DNA from: Methanocorpusculum petauri
GTDB taxonomy: Archaea; Halobacteriota; Methanomicrobia; Methanomicrobiales; Methanocorpusculaceae
Length of the DNA: 48,738 nucleotides
Direction: 5' to 3'
Assembly (NCBI RefSeq): GCF_026891975.1
Contig: NZ_JAPTGB010000017.1
Location: 1 to 48,738, forward strand
Shown: positions 23,630 to 31,593 of the stretch, piece after piece
Numbering within the stretch: position 1 is the first letter of the stretch
Layout of the letters: every line of letters begins with the position of its first letter
Position numbers and translations under genes: made by a program
The notes under the pieces: model-generated
The model's database searches: none
The model's input: the letters and a program-made list of their open reading frames with translations, nothing else
Told to the model about the DNA's origin: nothing

Positions 23630-25171
23630 TTATGCAAGGAATGCGCAGCGCGACTCGTCCAGCACCTGCACATCATCCAGCGATCGCAGCCGCATATTGC
23701 GTGCAGTCTTCTCAATACCCAGCTCAACATCTGAATCAATATCGATGATGTATGCCTCAAGCTCTTTGAGATGCATCCGGTTCGCTGCAACTGCCCGGTG
23801 ATGACCGTCAATGAGGATCAGCTTTCCCCGTCGCCGAACTACGATCAGCGGCTCGGCAAGGCCTTTGGTGATCTCGTAACTTCTCCCGTCAAGCTCGTCC
23901 ATATACACCTTTGACTGCGTCGGCATCAGCCGCTCAACCGGAATCATGCCGCGGGAAAGTTGCGGCTGTACGCCGTAGAGCGTCTTTAAGGTCTGAATGT
24001 AGTCAAAAACCTTCTCCGGCGTTACCTTTTCAATCTGCGACCGGATCACATCCGCATTGGTAATGATACCGATCAGCTTATTCTGATGATTGATGACCGG
24101 CAACTTCTGAATACAGAACCGGAACATCTTCCGCGCCACATCCGTCATTCCGCTGTCGGGATAGGTTTTCAGGAGTACCTTCTCCATCAGCATTGCAATC
24201 GAATCCGAAGCTGCGGCTCCCACAATATCCCGGGCTGCAATAAACCCGACAACACATCCCTCCTCATCCACCACCGGAAATCCGTCATGGGTTGTAGCAC
24301 GGATCAGTCGGATGACATCCTTCACCGTGCCTGTTACCGGGACACTGAACACATGAATCGTCATGTAGTCGGAGACCACCTTCTTCTCTGTCGGAATTAA
24401 TCCGGGATGCGTCGGCCCGACCAGCGAGTGCTCGGGACTGTCATCGATCTTCACATCCGCAAGCGTGTAGATGTTCATCGAATGCGCGGTTTTCTCAAGC
24501 CCGAGCTCAATATCTGCATCAATGGAGACCACGTACGCATCAAGACTGGGAATACCAAGCCTCTGTGCCGCAACCGCCCGGTGATGCCCGTCCACGAGAA
24601 TCAGGCGTCCGCAGCACCGCACCGCAATCACCGGCTCGGCAAGATGCATCTTCAGCTCATACATCCTGCCCTCCAGTTCCTCCTGAAACACCAGAGACTG
24701 AGTCGGCTGGATATCACCAACCGGAATCGTTTCTCTTGAGAGCTTTGGATCAACACCATAGAGGGTATGCAGCGTACTCATAAAATTGAAAACTTTCTCC
24801 GGCGTCACCCGTTCAATCTGTGACCGGATTACATCCACATTCGAGACGATGCCGATAAGTGTGTTCTCATCATCAACGACCGGCAGTTTTTGAATGCCGG
24901 AGCGGAAAATTCTGCGGGCAACCTCAGTGATCGTCAGATTTGATGTTGCTTTGATCGGATGACGTGACATTCGCTGATCGACGGTCGTCAGCGGATGTTC
25001 TCCGATAATATCGCGTGCGGAGATGTAGCCGACCACTTTTCCCTGCCGCACCACCGGAAATCCATCATGATGGGTCGTGCGGATCAGATGAATTACATCA
25101 CCAATGGTCTCGCCCGCATCAACGCTGATGACGTCGTGCGTCATGTAGTCCCGGACCTGCTTCTTCTCCAT
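23630..25171 (-). CDS. Tandem duplicated CBS-CBS-ParB-like protein
   Basis: A 513-aa protein built of two homologous halves (about 1-260 and 265-513). Each half has a CBS pair, for example MTHDVISVDAGETIGDVIHL and PVTGTVKDVIRL with HDGFPVV in both. A linker with VTPEKVFNFMSTLHTLYGV or VTPEKVFDYIQTLKTLYGV follows, and then a ParB/sulfiredoxin-like domain with RLILVDGHHRAVAA (194-198 DGHHR) or LILIDGHHRAVAA (455-459). CBS pairs sense adenosyl nucleotides, and DGHHR folds bind or hydrolyse nucleotides in ParB and kinases such as SerK. A ligand-gated enzyme or regulator is likely, but its reaction is unknown. I start at Met 25171; Met 25204 is an alternative. Confidence 0.85.
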   Translation of the reverse strand: MEKKQVRDYMTHDVISVDAGETIGDVIHLIRTTHHDGFPVVRQGKVVGYISARDIIGEHPLTTVDQRMSRHPIKATSNLTITEVARRIFRSGIQKLPVVDDENTLIGIVSNVDVIRSQIERVTPEKVFNFMSTLHTLYGVDPKLSRETIPVGDIQPTQSLVFQEELEGRMYELKMHLAEPVIAVRCCGRLILVDGHHRAVAAQRLGIPSLDAYVVSIDADIELGLEKTAHSMNIYTLADVKIDDSPEHSLVGPTHPGLIPTEKKVVSDYMTIHVFSVPVTGTVKDVIRLIRATTHDGFPVVDEEGCVVGFIAARDIVGAAASDSIAMLMEKVLLKTYPDSGMTDVARKMFRFCIQKLPVINHQNKLIGIITNADVIRSQIEKVTPEKVFDYIQTLKTLYGVQPQLSRGMIPVERLMPTQSKVYMDELDGRSYEITKGLAEPLIVVRRRGKLILIDGHHRAVAANRMHLKELEAYIIDIDSDVELGIEKTARNMRLRSLDDVQVLDESRCAFLA

Positions 25172-25298
25172 TGCTTGAGATAGTAATTCGTGGTGAAACA
25201 GCATCAATGCATCGAACAAAAAAAGTGGGGAGTATATTGGGGGTATGGATGGGGGATCGGAAGTGATATTCCTGCAGAACGGCTGGTTGAAGTGAGGT

Positions 25299-25787
25299 TT
25301 ACTCAATATCGATGCTTGTTCCTTCCTCCGCTTTTTCCTTTTGCAGGGTGATTTCCATGACACCGTTCTTGAAGCTGGCCTTTGCCCCCTCCTGCGTGAC
25401 TGCGGCAGGCAGGTGGATATTTCTCTGCATGCTGCCGACTTTACGCTCGCGCAGGTGGTAGGTGCCTTCTGTTCCCTCTTCCTCTGTGTGTGTGTGCTGT
25501 TCGGTTTTGATCATCAGGGTCTCAGGGTCAAGGAGCCTGACGGAAATATTCTCTTTTTCCACACCCGGGAGATCGGTTACGACAATGATCTCGCTCTCAT
25601 TTTCGCAGAGGTCAACATGGAAATCGCTGCCGAACACGGAGTAGTTGCCGCTTTTTACTGCGGCAGGGAGAGTTGATGCACCGGACTGATTCATAAGGGA
25701 AGTTGCACGGGCTTCCATTTCGGCGAACAGCGAGTCAAGTTCGTTGCCAAGGGATGTAAAACTGAACTGATATGGTCTGATTGACAT
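25299..25787 (-). CDS. hsp20: Small heat-shock protein Hsp20
   Basis: A 162-aa alpha-crystallin-type chaperone. The core domain runs from about residue 50: FHVDLCENESEIIVVTDLPG, ISVRLLDPETLMIKT and KASFKNGVMEITLQK, with the conserved A/GxFxNGVxEIxL strand. The N-terminal arm is SFTSLGNELDSLFAEMEAR. It should hold unfolding proteins during stress. GAGGT stands 9-10 bases before the start. The promoter contains a TATA box and a perfect palindrome at the expected transcription start, so it is probably repressed by a dedicated heat-shock regulator. Confidence 0.94.
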   Translation of the reverse strand: MSIRPYQFSFTSLGNELDSLFAEMEARATSLMNQSGASTLPAAVKSGNYSVFGSDFHVDLCENESEIIVVTDLPGVEKENISVRLLDPETLMIKTEQHTHTEEEGTEGTYHLRERKVGSMQRNIHLPAAVTQEGAKASFKNGVMEITLQKEKAEEGTSIDIE

Positions 25788-25832
25788 GATATTTTACCTC
25801 GTATACTATTGGTCACTCGCACGGAGCGGTTC

Positions 25833-25861
25833 ATTGTGACTTACTAATAGTAAGTCACAAT
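25833..25861. promoter_or_regulatory. Palindromic operator at the hsp20 promoter
   Basis: Twelve-base arms attgtgacttac and gtaagtcacaat are separated by TAATA, a perfect 29-bp inverted repeat. Read toward hsp20 it follows the TATA box and covers the predicted transcription start, the right place for a repressor. Its core CTTAC-N5-GTAAG has the same form as the CTAAC-N5-GTTAG site I recall for the Archaeoglobus heat-shock regulator HSR1. Confidence 0.75.
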
Positions 25862-25862
25862 T

Positions 25863-25872
25863 GTATATAAAT
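25863..25872. promoter_or_regulatory. Shared bidirectional TATA element
   Basis: GTATATAAAT reads as a BoxA on both strands. On the minus strand it lies about 25 bases before the middle of the palindrome (hsp20 start site). On the plus strand it lies about 70 bases before the ATG of the FKBP-like gene. The divergent pair may share control. Confidence 0.5.
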
Positions 25873-25939
25873 ATTCTTTAATCTGCATTCTCAGGACAGC
25901 AACTACTTTATGAGGCATCCCTTCCCATACTATAGAGAA

Positions 25940-26653
25940 ATGGCAGTACAGTCGAAGAGTAACGCGGGTGATAAACCCCGTCAGAAAAAAAATATTAATT
26001 GGACGCAGGTGGGCGTAGTCGCCTTTTGTGTTCTTCTTGTCGTAATGTGTATCATCTCGTTCAGTAATCTTGGCAATATTTTCAACCAGAACGGTGGAAC
26101 CACGACATCCGGCACCCTTGTTGCCGGTGATCTTGCATACGTTGACTACACGATGTACATCGGCGACGTCCCCATGGTAACCTCCTCCCTTGATGTCTTC
26201 AACAACTCTCCGGCGGACCGTCTCCCGACATGGACGCAGACTCTTGGTCTTGTTGCAGGCCAGCAGATGGATGTTGTAAACGGAACCCCGTTACTGATCA
26301 ACTCATCGTATGAGTATCCGTTCCGGATGCTGAATCAGGAGTACAACCAGATTGCCACCGGCGTCGTCGGCCTTGCGGTGGGCGAGTCAAGAACGGTAGA
26401 GTCCACAGGTTCCTTCTTCCAGACGACCTACACCAAAGATCAGGCAGAAGAGATGGGCATCGATTACGCCAACTGGACTGTCGGTACGATGGGACTCATG
26501 AACTTCCCGGTTGTAAACGAGACCAGCAATACCACAACGATGGCAATCCGCCCTGCTCTTGTTACCAACAAGACCGCTGATGAAATGGTTCTTCAGTACG
26601 GATACGATACTATCGAGATGAAAGTTGTTCAGGCGTACCGGACAAACGCCTAA
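25940..26653 (+). CDS. Membrane-anchored FKBP-like protein
   Basis: A 237-aa protein: a basic N-terminus, one membrane helix (QVGVVAFCVLLVVMCIISFS, about 23-42), then an external domain. GTLVAGDLAYVDYTMYIGDV resembles the first strand of FKBP-type peptidyl-prolyl isomerases, and GVVGLAVGESRTVES resembles the FKBP loop before the flap. Key FKBP aromatic residues are not all clear, so enzyme activity is doubtful. Similar membrane-bound FKBP-like proteins occur in Methanomicrobiales. The chosen start has GAGAA just before it; an ATG at 25910 (MRHPFPYY) is the alternative. It is divergent from hsp20 and may share its promoter. Confidence 0.6.
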   Translation: MAVQSKSNAGDKPRQKKNINWTQVGVVAFCVLLVVMCIISFSNLGNIFNQNGGTTTSGTLVAGDLAYVDYTMYIGDVPMVTSSLDVFNNSPADRLPTWTQTLGLVAGQQMDVVNGTPLLINSSYEYPFRMLNQEYNQIATGVVGLAVGESRTVESTGSFFQTTYTKDQAEEMGIDYANWTVGTMGLMNFPVVNETSNTTTMAIRPALVTNKTADEMVLQYGYDTIEMKVVQAYRTNA

Positions 26654-26655
26654 CA

Positions 26656-26690
26656 ACTTTTTTTTGAAAATTTTGTAAAAAAAATAATTT
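26656..26690. terminator. Bidirectional T-run terminator
   Basis: Eight T (26658-26665) serve the plus-strand FKBP-like gene. Eight A (26677-26684) read as T on the minus strand and serve the convergent TPR gene. Confidence 0.5.
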
Positions 26691-27480
26691 ATGACTTTTT
26701 GATCGCGTCGCGGTTGTGTTTGTAGGATTTTTCCTTCGGGTTAATCTTCATCGCCGTCCCGAATGCGGCGACTGCCTCATCCTTTCTTCCCAGATATGCA
26801 CAGGCCGCACCTTTGATGCTCCAGACCTCGTCGTCTTCGGGGGTGATCAGCAGGACTTCTTCCGCAACTGCGAGTGCTTCGTCCCATTGTCCGATTCGCA
26901 CGAGAAGATTTGCGAGCATTTTTGCGATGCGTTCATCCGTTGGTACTGCCTCTTTTCCACTGCGGAGAACTGCTTCCGCCTCATCCAATCTTCCCAGAGC
27001 CACAAGAGCATTTGCTTTGTTTGCAAAGGCTGCCGGGTTTGCCGGATCAATGGCAAGAGCCGCATCTGCTGCGGCAACCGCTCCCGCCGCATCTCCGGCG
27101 CGAATGAGATAACCCGCCTTGTTTGCATGGATCTGCGGTGCGTGGGGATTGATTGCAAGCGCGTCGCTTGCGGCAACCACCGCGTCAAGATATTTTCCGG
27201 TTTCAGCGAGCAGTCGTGCACGTTCTGCAAAGAATCGGTAATCGCCCGGAAACATCTCCGAGGATTTTGTGTAGCAGCCAAGTGCTGCGGTCTGCTGACC
27301 GATCTTTTCCAGCAACAGTCCGAGATTGTACCACACGTCCGGCACGTCCGGCCGGATCTTCAGTGACTCTTCGTAGCAGTAGATGGCACCTTTTGTGTCT
27401 CCTGTTTCGATGTGCGATGCAGCTTCCTTACACCAGAGCACGGGATCCGAAGGATTTTGGACCCGTGGATTTTTTACCAT
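26689..27480 (-). CDS. Tetratricopeptide repeat (TPR) protein
   Basis: A 263-aa protein made of about seven TPR units, for example AIYCYEESLKIRPDVPDVWYNLG, AAVAAADAALAIDPANPAAF and EAVAAFGTAMKINPKEKSY. It has no enzyme motif or signal peptide. TPR arrays are scaffolds for protein-protein contacts, and the partner is unknown. The start MVKNPRVQNP at 27480 shares one base with the stop of the HPS-RraA gene (TAATG), with GGGAG 7-8 bases upstream, so it is translationally coupled to that gene. A GUG-like start further upstream would add five residues but fits less well. Confidence 0.85.
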   Translation of the reverse strand: MVKNPRVQNPSDPVLWCKEAASHIETGDTKGAIYCYEESLKIRPDVPDVWYNLGLLLEKIGQQTAALGCYTKSSEMFPGDYRFFAERARLLAETGKYLDAVVAASDALAINPHAPQIHANKAGYLIRAGDAAGAVAAADAALAIDPANPAAFANKANALVALGRLDEAEAVLRSGKEAVPTDERIAKMLANLLVRIGQWDEALAVAEEVLLITPEDDEVWSIKGAACAYLGRKDEAVAAFGTAMKINPKEKSYKHNRDAIKKS

Positions 27481-28763
27481 TATTTTTTCTCCCACCTGAG
27501 CAGCTGCGTAACACTTCCCAGCGTTCCGCCGCGACGGATCTCTTCTCTTACCCGGGTCTCGGTTTTGAAGACCTCAACCGCGCGGCGGGCAACCTCATAG
27601 GCCCGTTCTCGTGGAATGACAACGACACCTGACTGATCGCCGATTAGCCAGTCCCCGGGGCGCACGGTCTGTCCGCAGCAGGATATCTCAGGCCCAATTT
27701 CGCCGAATCCTTTCGGTTCTCCGGCATTCGGTTGTACTGCGGTTGCGAACACCGGGATATCCAGTGTCAGAATGTCGTCCCAGTCGCGAACCGCCCCATC
27801 AATGACAATTCCCGCAACCCCTCGGTTCATCGCCGAGCGGGTGGCGAGCTCTCCCCACGGAGCAATGTCGGTGCGCTTGTCGTTACTGATGACCAGAATG
27901 TCGCCCGGCATGCAGGAGTCGATCGCCTGTACCGGTTTGGACCAGTCACCGCCGAAGGTCTGCACGGTCACGGCGCGACCTATCATCTTGTGCGGAACAT
28001 GGCGTTCAGCAAGTCCGGCCATTGTCCCTTTGCGGTAGAGGGCATCGGTGACGTTTGGTGCGGAGACGGTCTGGAGAAGTTCCCGGATCTGATCGTCAAG
28101 CGTTTTCTTTTCTGCGGGGACAGCCTTCGGGCTGTCAAGTGCTGCCCGGACGGCTGCGGTCGCCGCGGTAACATCCGCTGATTTGATGATCGTTCCGCCA
28201 ACGATCACAATATCCGCACCGCGGGCTGCGGCAGCCGCTGCGGTCTCTGCATTCAGTCCTCCGGCAACCGCAATTTTTACCGGCAGTTTTCCAAGAGTGT
28301 CCAGCAGTGCGAGAGGATCTTTTCCGGTCATCTGCTGATCGATTCCCACATGGGCGTTGATGATCTGTACGCCGAGTGCAGCCAGCTCCTCTGCCCGGAC
28401 GGCAGGGTCACGGACGCTCATCATGTCGGCCATGATCTGAACGCCGTAGAGTGCTGCTCCCCGCAGAGCGTCGGCAATGACGGCGTCGTCGGCTGCGGCA
28501 AGCACGCAGACAACGTTTGCCCCGGCTTTTGCTGCCATTTCCACTTCAATTGCTCCGGTATCGGAGGTCTTCAGATCGGCCACAAGCGTTAGGGAGGGGA
28601 AAAGGTCCCGCATCCGGCGGACACTTTCCATTCCCTCGCTTTTCACCAGAGGAGTTCCTATCTCTATCCAGTCGGCACCGCCGGCAACTGCCTCCCCGGC
28701 GATTTTTTCTGCGCGGGAAAGTTCCGTAAGGTCGAGTGCGACCTGCAAAACCGGTCTGACCAT
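27480..28763 (-). CDS. Bifunctional 3-hexulose-6-phosphate synthase / RraA-like fusion
   Basis: A 427-aa fusion. Residues 1-210 are an OMP-decarboxylase-fold hexulose-6-phosphate synthase: LQVALDLTELSRA, GADWIEIGTPLVKSEGM, ADLKTSDTGAIEVEMA with the catalytic Asp/Lys set, and VAGGLNAETAAAA. Residues 220-427 are RraA-like: VSAPNVTDALYRKG, GDILVISNDKRTDIAPWGEL, and GIVIDGAVRDWDDI. In archaea that lack the oxidative pentose phosphate route, HPS and its isomerase supply ribulose 5-phosphate. RraA-like domains include aldolases and RNase regulators, and its role here is not clear. This fusion is known in methanogens. The TPR gene is coupled downstream. Confidence 0.9.
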   Translation of the reverse strand: MVRPVLQVALDLTELSRAEKIAGEAVAGGADWIEIGTPLVKSEGMESVRRMRDLFPSLTLVADLKTSDTGAIEVEMAAKAGANVVCVLAAADDAVIADALRGAALYGVQIMADMMSVRDPAVRAEELAALGVQIINAHVGIDQQMTGKDPLALLDTLGKLPVKIAVAGGLNAETAAAAAARGADIVIVGGTIIKSADVTAATAAVRAALDSPKAVPAEKKTLDDQIRELLQTVSAPNVTDALYRKGTMAGLAERHVPHKMIGRAVTVQTFGGDWSKPVQAIDSCMPGDILVISNDKRTDIAPWGELATRSAMNRGVAGIVIDGAVRDWDDILTLDIPVFATAVQPNAGEPKGFGEIGPEISCCGQTVRPGDWLIGDQSGVVVIPRERAYEVARRAVEVFKTETRVREEIRRGGTLGSVTQLLRWEKK

Positions 28764-28814
28764 GTCAACTAGTTTGGTGAAGCGAGGTGATAAGGTTGGT
28801 GATGCGGCGGATTT

Positions 28815-29307
28815 TTACTTCTCCTTCTCCCGCGCAATCCGTTCATACACGCTGCACGCCTCCTCTGTGAGAGCATATCTTTTGGATTTCCCGTCAGACG
28901 TCTCGGCAAGAATCCGGTCATCGGCAAACCAGGAAAGATACCACTGAATCGTCATGCCAGTTACCTGCATCAGTGCCGCGAGTTCGTTTTTGGTGGCGTT
29001 CGGATGCGTATAATGTGTCTGGAAAAAGAGAAACAGTTTTTCCCGGAGGATCAGCGAGAAGATGCAGTACTCAACCGAACCCGGTTCCTGTCTGCTGGTG
29101 TAGTAGCGGATATTTCCGTGGTAGGGAAAAGAGTAAATGATGTACTTTCCGTTCCAGCCGCTGAAGCTGATAACTTAATCGAACCCCGTGAAATCTGTAA
29201 TCCGTCCACGTTCTCCTGTTTGGCACAGCCGGGATGTGCATCAACGTAGACGTAGATTCTGGCAATGATCGGTATTCTGACCGCAGTTGCCGCAGGAAGA
29301 AAAAATA
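28815..29307 (-). pseudogene. Frameshifted double winged-helix transcription regulator
   Basis: Three reading frames together spell one regulator. From about 29295 to 29174: PIIARIYVYVDAHPGC, then QISRGSIK, a typical methanogen N-terminal winged helix. A +1 shift near 29173 leads to YQLQRLE (29172-29152). A second +1 shift near 29154 leads to WNGKYIIYSF and on to KLFLFFQTHYTHPNATKNEL, MTIQWYLSWFADDRIL and KSKRYALTEEACSVYER, ending at TAA 28815. No in-frame start codon precedes the first part, and the rhodanese gene abuts it. The regulator is therefore truncated and doubly frameshifted. Sequencing error is a less likely alternative, since the start is missing too. Confidence 0.75.
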
Positions 29308-29310
29308 GGG

Positions 29311-29676
29311 TTACTGCTGCTGATCGTGCAGGATGGGAAGTCCCGCACGCAGCCAGGTGTTTATACCTCCCTCAAGAATATAGACCCGGGTGAATCCGAG
29401 TTTCTCCATCAGCTGACCGGTTCGCAGGCCGCGGATTCCTGACTGACAGTAGATCAGATACGTATCGTTTCTTGCGAGAGCGTGAATTGTTTCTGAGAAG
29501 TCCGGGGAGCGAAAATCAATGAAACGGGCACCTGTAAGGTATCCGTACTCATTGATCTCCGGTTTTGTCCGAACGTCTACGATAGTTATTCTTCCCGCAT
29601 CGTTCAGCTGCTTTGCACCGGCGGCGTCAACGATTTGCGGAGGCTGTACTGTTGTGTTTTCTGGTTTGGTTGTCAT
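29311..29676 (-). CDS. Rhodanese-domain sulfurtransferase
   Basis: A single-domain rhodanese of 121 aa. IVDVRTKPEINEYGYLTGAR is the conserved first part, and YCQSGIRGLRTGQLM holds the active-site loop with catalytic Cys in CQSGIR. A Pro/Thr-rich N-terminus has no signal peptide. It should carry persulfide sulfur or act as a general thiol:sulfur transferase. It begins 3 bases after the nitroreductase gene, so the two are an operon, possibly for redox or sulfur stress. Confidence 0.9.
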   Translation of the reverse strand: MTTKPENTTVQPPQIVDAAGAKQLNDAGRITIVDVRTKPEINEYGYLTGARFIDFRSPDFSETIHALARNDTYLIYCQSGIRGLRTGQLMEKLGFTRVYILEGGINTWLRAGLPILHDQQQ

Positions 29677-29679
29677 TCT

Positions 29680-30210
29680 TTACTGGTACTTCTCAGAATA
29701 GACCAGCTTTTCCAGCGGAATCTTTTCTGCGAGTGTGATGCCGCCGACGTCGGGAACTCCTGCGGCGACGATGGAGATGAGTGTGTAGGTCTCCGGTACG
29801 TTTGCCAGCTCACGAACCGCATCTGTGTAGGGCATCTGGTTTCCTGCGATCCAGCATCCGCCATACCCGTAGGCGTGCAGGGCAAGGAGCAGGTTTTCGG
29901 TGGCAGCACAACAGTCTTCGACGGTGAACTTCCAGTCAGCCTCGCCGAAGACGAGGATCCCTACTGCTGCACCTTCGATAAACTTTCCGTTGGGTGCAAG
30001 TTCTGCGATCTTTTTCAGGGTCTCTTTGTTTTTGATAACGACAAAGATCCACGGCTGCTTGTTTCTGCCGGTCGGTGCCTTGGATGCACACTCCAGAGCT
30101 TTTCTGATAAACTCCTGGGGGATCTCCTCTTCCTTGAATTTACGGACACTGTGGCGCGACTGGATGACGGTAATACCGAAGTTTGCTATCCCTGGATTTC
30201 TCACATTCAT
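29680..30210 (-). CDS. Nitroreductase-family flavoprotein
   Basis: A 176-aa FMN enzyme. The N-terminal RHSVRKFKEEEIPQEFIRKAL with SRHSVR is the phosphate-binding start, KAPTGRNKQPWIFVVI the central motif, and AYGYGGCWIAGN the C-terminal FMN motif. Such enzymes reduce nitro compounds, quinones or flavins with NAD(P)H. The small size is typical of the archaeal subgroup. It is followed by the rhodanese gene after 3 bases. A hairpin lies between it and the TraB gene upstream. Confidence 0.9.
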   Translation of the reverse strand: MNVRNPGIANFGITVIQSRHSVRKFKEEEIPQEFIRKALECASKAPTGRNKQPWIFVVIKNKETLKKIAELAPNGKFIEGAAVGILVFGEADWKFTVEDCCAATENLLLALHAYGYGGCWIAGNQMPYTDAVRELANVPETYTLISIVAAGVPDVGGITLAEKIPLEKLVYSEKYQ

Positions 30211-30276
30211 ATTTACTCCTTATGCAGGAGAAGTAAAGAGCCTTTCTGAACTGACAATCATCGCACATTCTGACGG

Positions 30277-30300
30277 GTGCAGACGCCACTGCGTCTGCAC
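30277..30300 (-). terminator. 10-bp stem, 4-nt loop hairpin downstream of the TraB gene
   Basis: gtgcagacgc and gcgtctgcac form a perfect stem with loop CACT, 13 bases past the TraB stop on the minus strand. No T-run follows directly, so it may act as a 3'-end stabiliser rather than a terminator. Confidence 0.5.
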
Positions 30301-30312
30301 TCCTTAAAATAA

Positions 30313-31593
30313 TTAGATCCAGCCGGTCAGAAACTGCCAGAGGTTTGACAGACCGGTCGTGAGAATCTGGGTCATCATATCCAGGTCCACACCGAGAAGC
30401 GGGGTTAAGAACACGAAGAAACACACTGTCGCAAGTGAACTCCCGATGTTCGCCACTGCCGCAACAATCAGAATACGGAACAGCGGAATCGAGAGCATTT
30501 CCCTGATAGAATCTGCCTTTGAGATTGCCTTCAGGTCTCCTGAGGTTGGCGGCCGCATCTTCGCCTCAACGATTGCCGCAAACCAGCCCGCTGCAAGGAA
30601 CGGATTCAGGGAAGTCATCCAGGCAAGGGCTGCGGCAACTGCCACAGAGAATGGATGCCCGCGGACGAGAAGCGTCGCAACACCGGCGAACAGTGCGTGC
30701 AGAAGCACCCAGTAGATAATTGCCCAGATCAGAAGATCGGTTGCGCCGGAGAATGCAATCGCGATAAGGATCACCGCAAACATTGCGACGAACAGACCGC
30801 CGATGATCTTTCCCCAGGGATAGTGTTTCGGTTTTGCCAGAAGCTCTGCAAGCGGCGGAAGTGTTGACGGCTCTTCCCGGTACCGGTTGATTCCCGGTAC
30901 ATGTCCTGCACCGACAACCACCACTGCGCGCTCATAGGGGCTCTTCTCCAGATCGATCACACCATGGGCGAGGTAGGCATCACGTTCATCGATGAGTGCC
31001 TTTGCCCCGTTTGGTGAGAATTTGTGGAACTCTTCGAGTGCCATCTCAATAATGTCCGGGTTGGTCAGCTCATCGATCGAAACTTTGTCGATACCGCCTG
31101 CGGAGTCGTCATCCTCATCGTCTGCGGCAAACATCGACTGCATTAGTGCCCAGATGAGTTTGATCTTCTCCAGAATCTTCATCCCGCCCCAGAACCGGGC
31201 AAGTGTAATCCGGATATCGCGGTCGATGAGAACAAGCCGGATGCCTCGCTCCTCGGCGAGCCGGATGGCTTCCTTCATCTCTGCGCCCGGCTCAATCCCG
31301 ACGTTCATACCGATTTTTCTCTGGACGTAGGCCAAAATCCACTGTACCAGCATCAGCGTGAAGTTGCCTTTCAGCAGATCCTTTACCTCCGGCGACTCGT
31401 GCTTCTCGGGCGGAGGGACAATGCCGTTTGCTGCATCCTCGGCCTCTTTCATCTGCTGCTTCAGTGCGGCAAACCGTCCTGGATCCAGCTCAATGGCGAT
31501 AACATCGGGGTTGATGGTGTCCACTGCTTCACGAACTTCGTCGATACTTTTCTGCGAAACGTGGGCAGTTCCGACAATATGTATTTCTGTCAT
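30313..31593 (-). CDS. TraB/PrgY-family membrane protein
   Basis: A 426-aa protein with a soluble N-terminal TraB domain and four or more membrane helices after about residue 250. IVGTAHVSQKSIDEV opens it, IAIELDPGRF and LIDRDIRITL follow, and VVVVGAGHVPGI closes the catalytic-like core. The paired GTAHVS and GxGHVPG motifs match the TIKI/TraB clan of predicted metallopeptidases. Enterococcal members shut off peptide pheromone, and archaeal function is unknown. Its start overlaps the end of the cysteine-cluster gene by 4 bases (31590-31593), so the two are coupled. Confidence 0.88.
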   Translation of the reverse strand: MTEIHIVGTAHVSQKSIDEVREAVDTINPDVIAIELDPGRFAALKQQMKEAEDAANGIVPPPEKHESPEVKDLLKGNFTLMLVQWILAYVQRKIGMNVGIEPGAEMKEAIRLAEERGIRLVLIDRDIRITLARFWGGMKILEKIKLIWALMQSMFAADDEDDDSAGGIDKVSIDELTNPDIIEMALEEFHKFSPNGAKALIDERDAYLAHGVIDLEKSPYERAVVVVGAGHVPGINRYREEPSTLPPLAELLAKPKHYPWGKIIGGLFVAMFAVILIAIAFSGATDLLIWAIIYWVLLHALFAGVATLLVRGHPFSVAVAAALAWMTSLNPFLAAGWFAAIVEAKMRPPTSGDLKAISKADSIREMLSIPLFRILIVAAVANIGSSLATVCFFVFLTPLLGVDLDMMTQILTTGLSNLWQFLTGWI

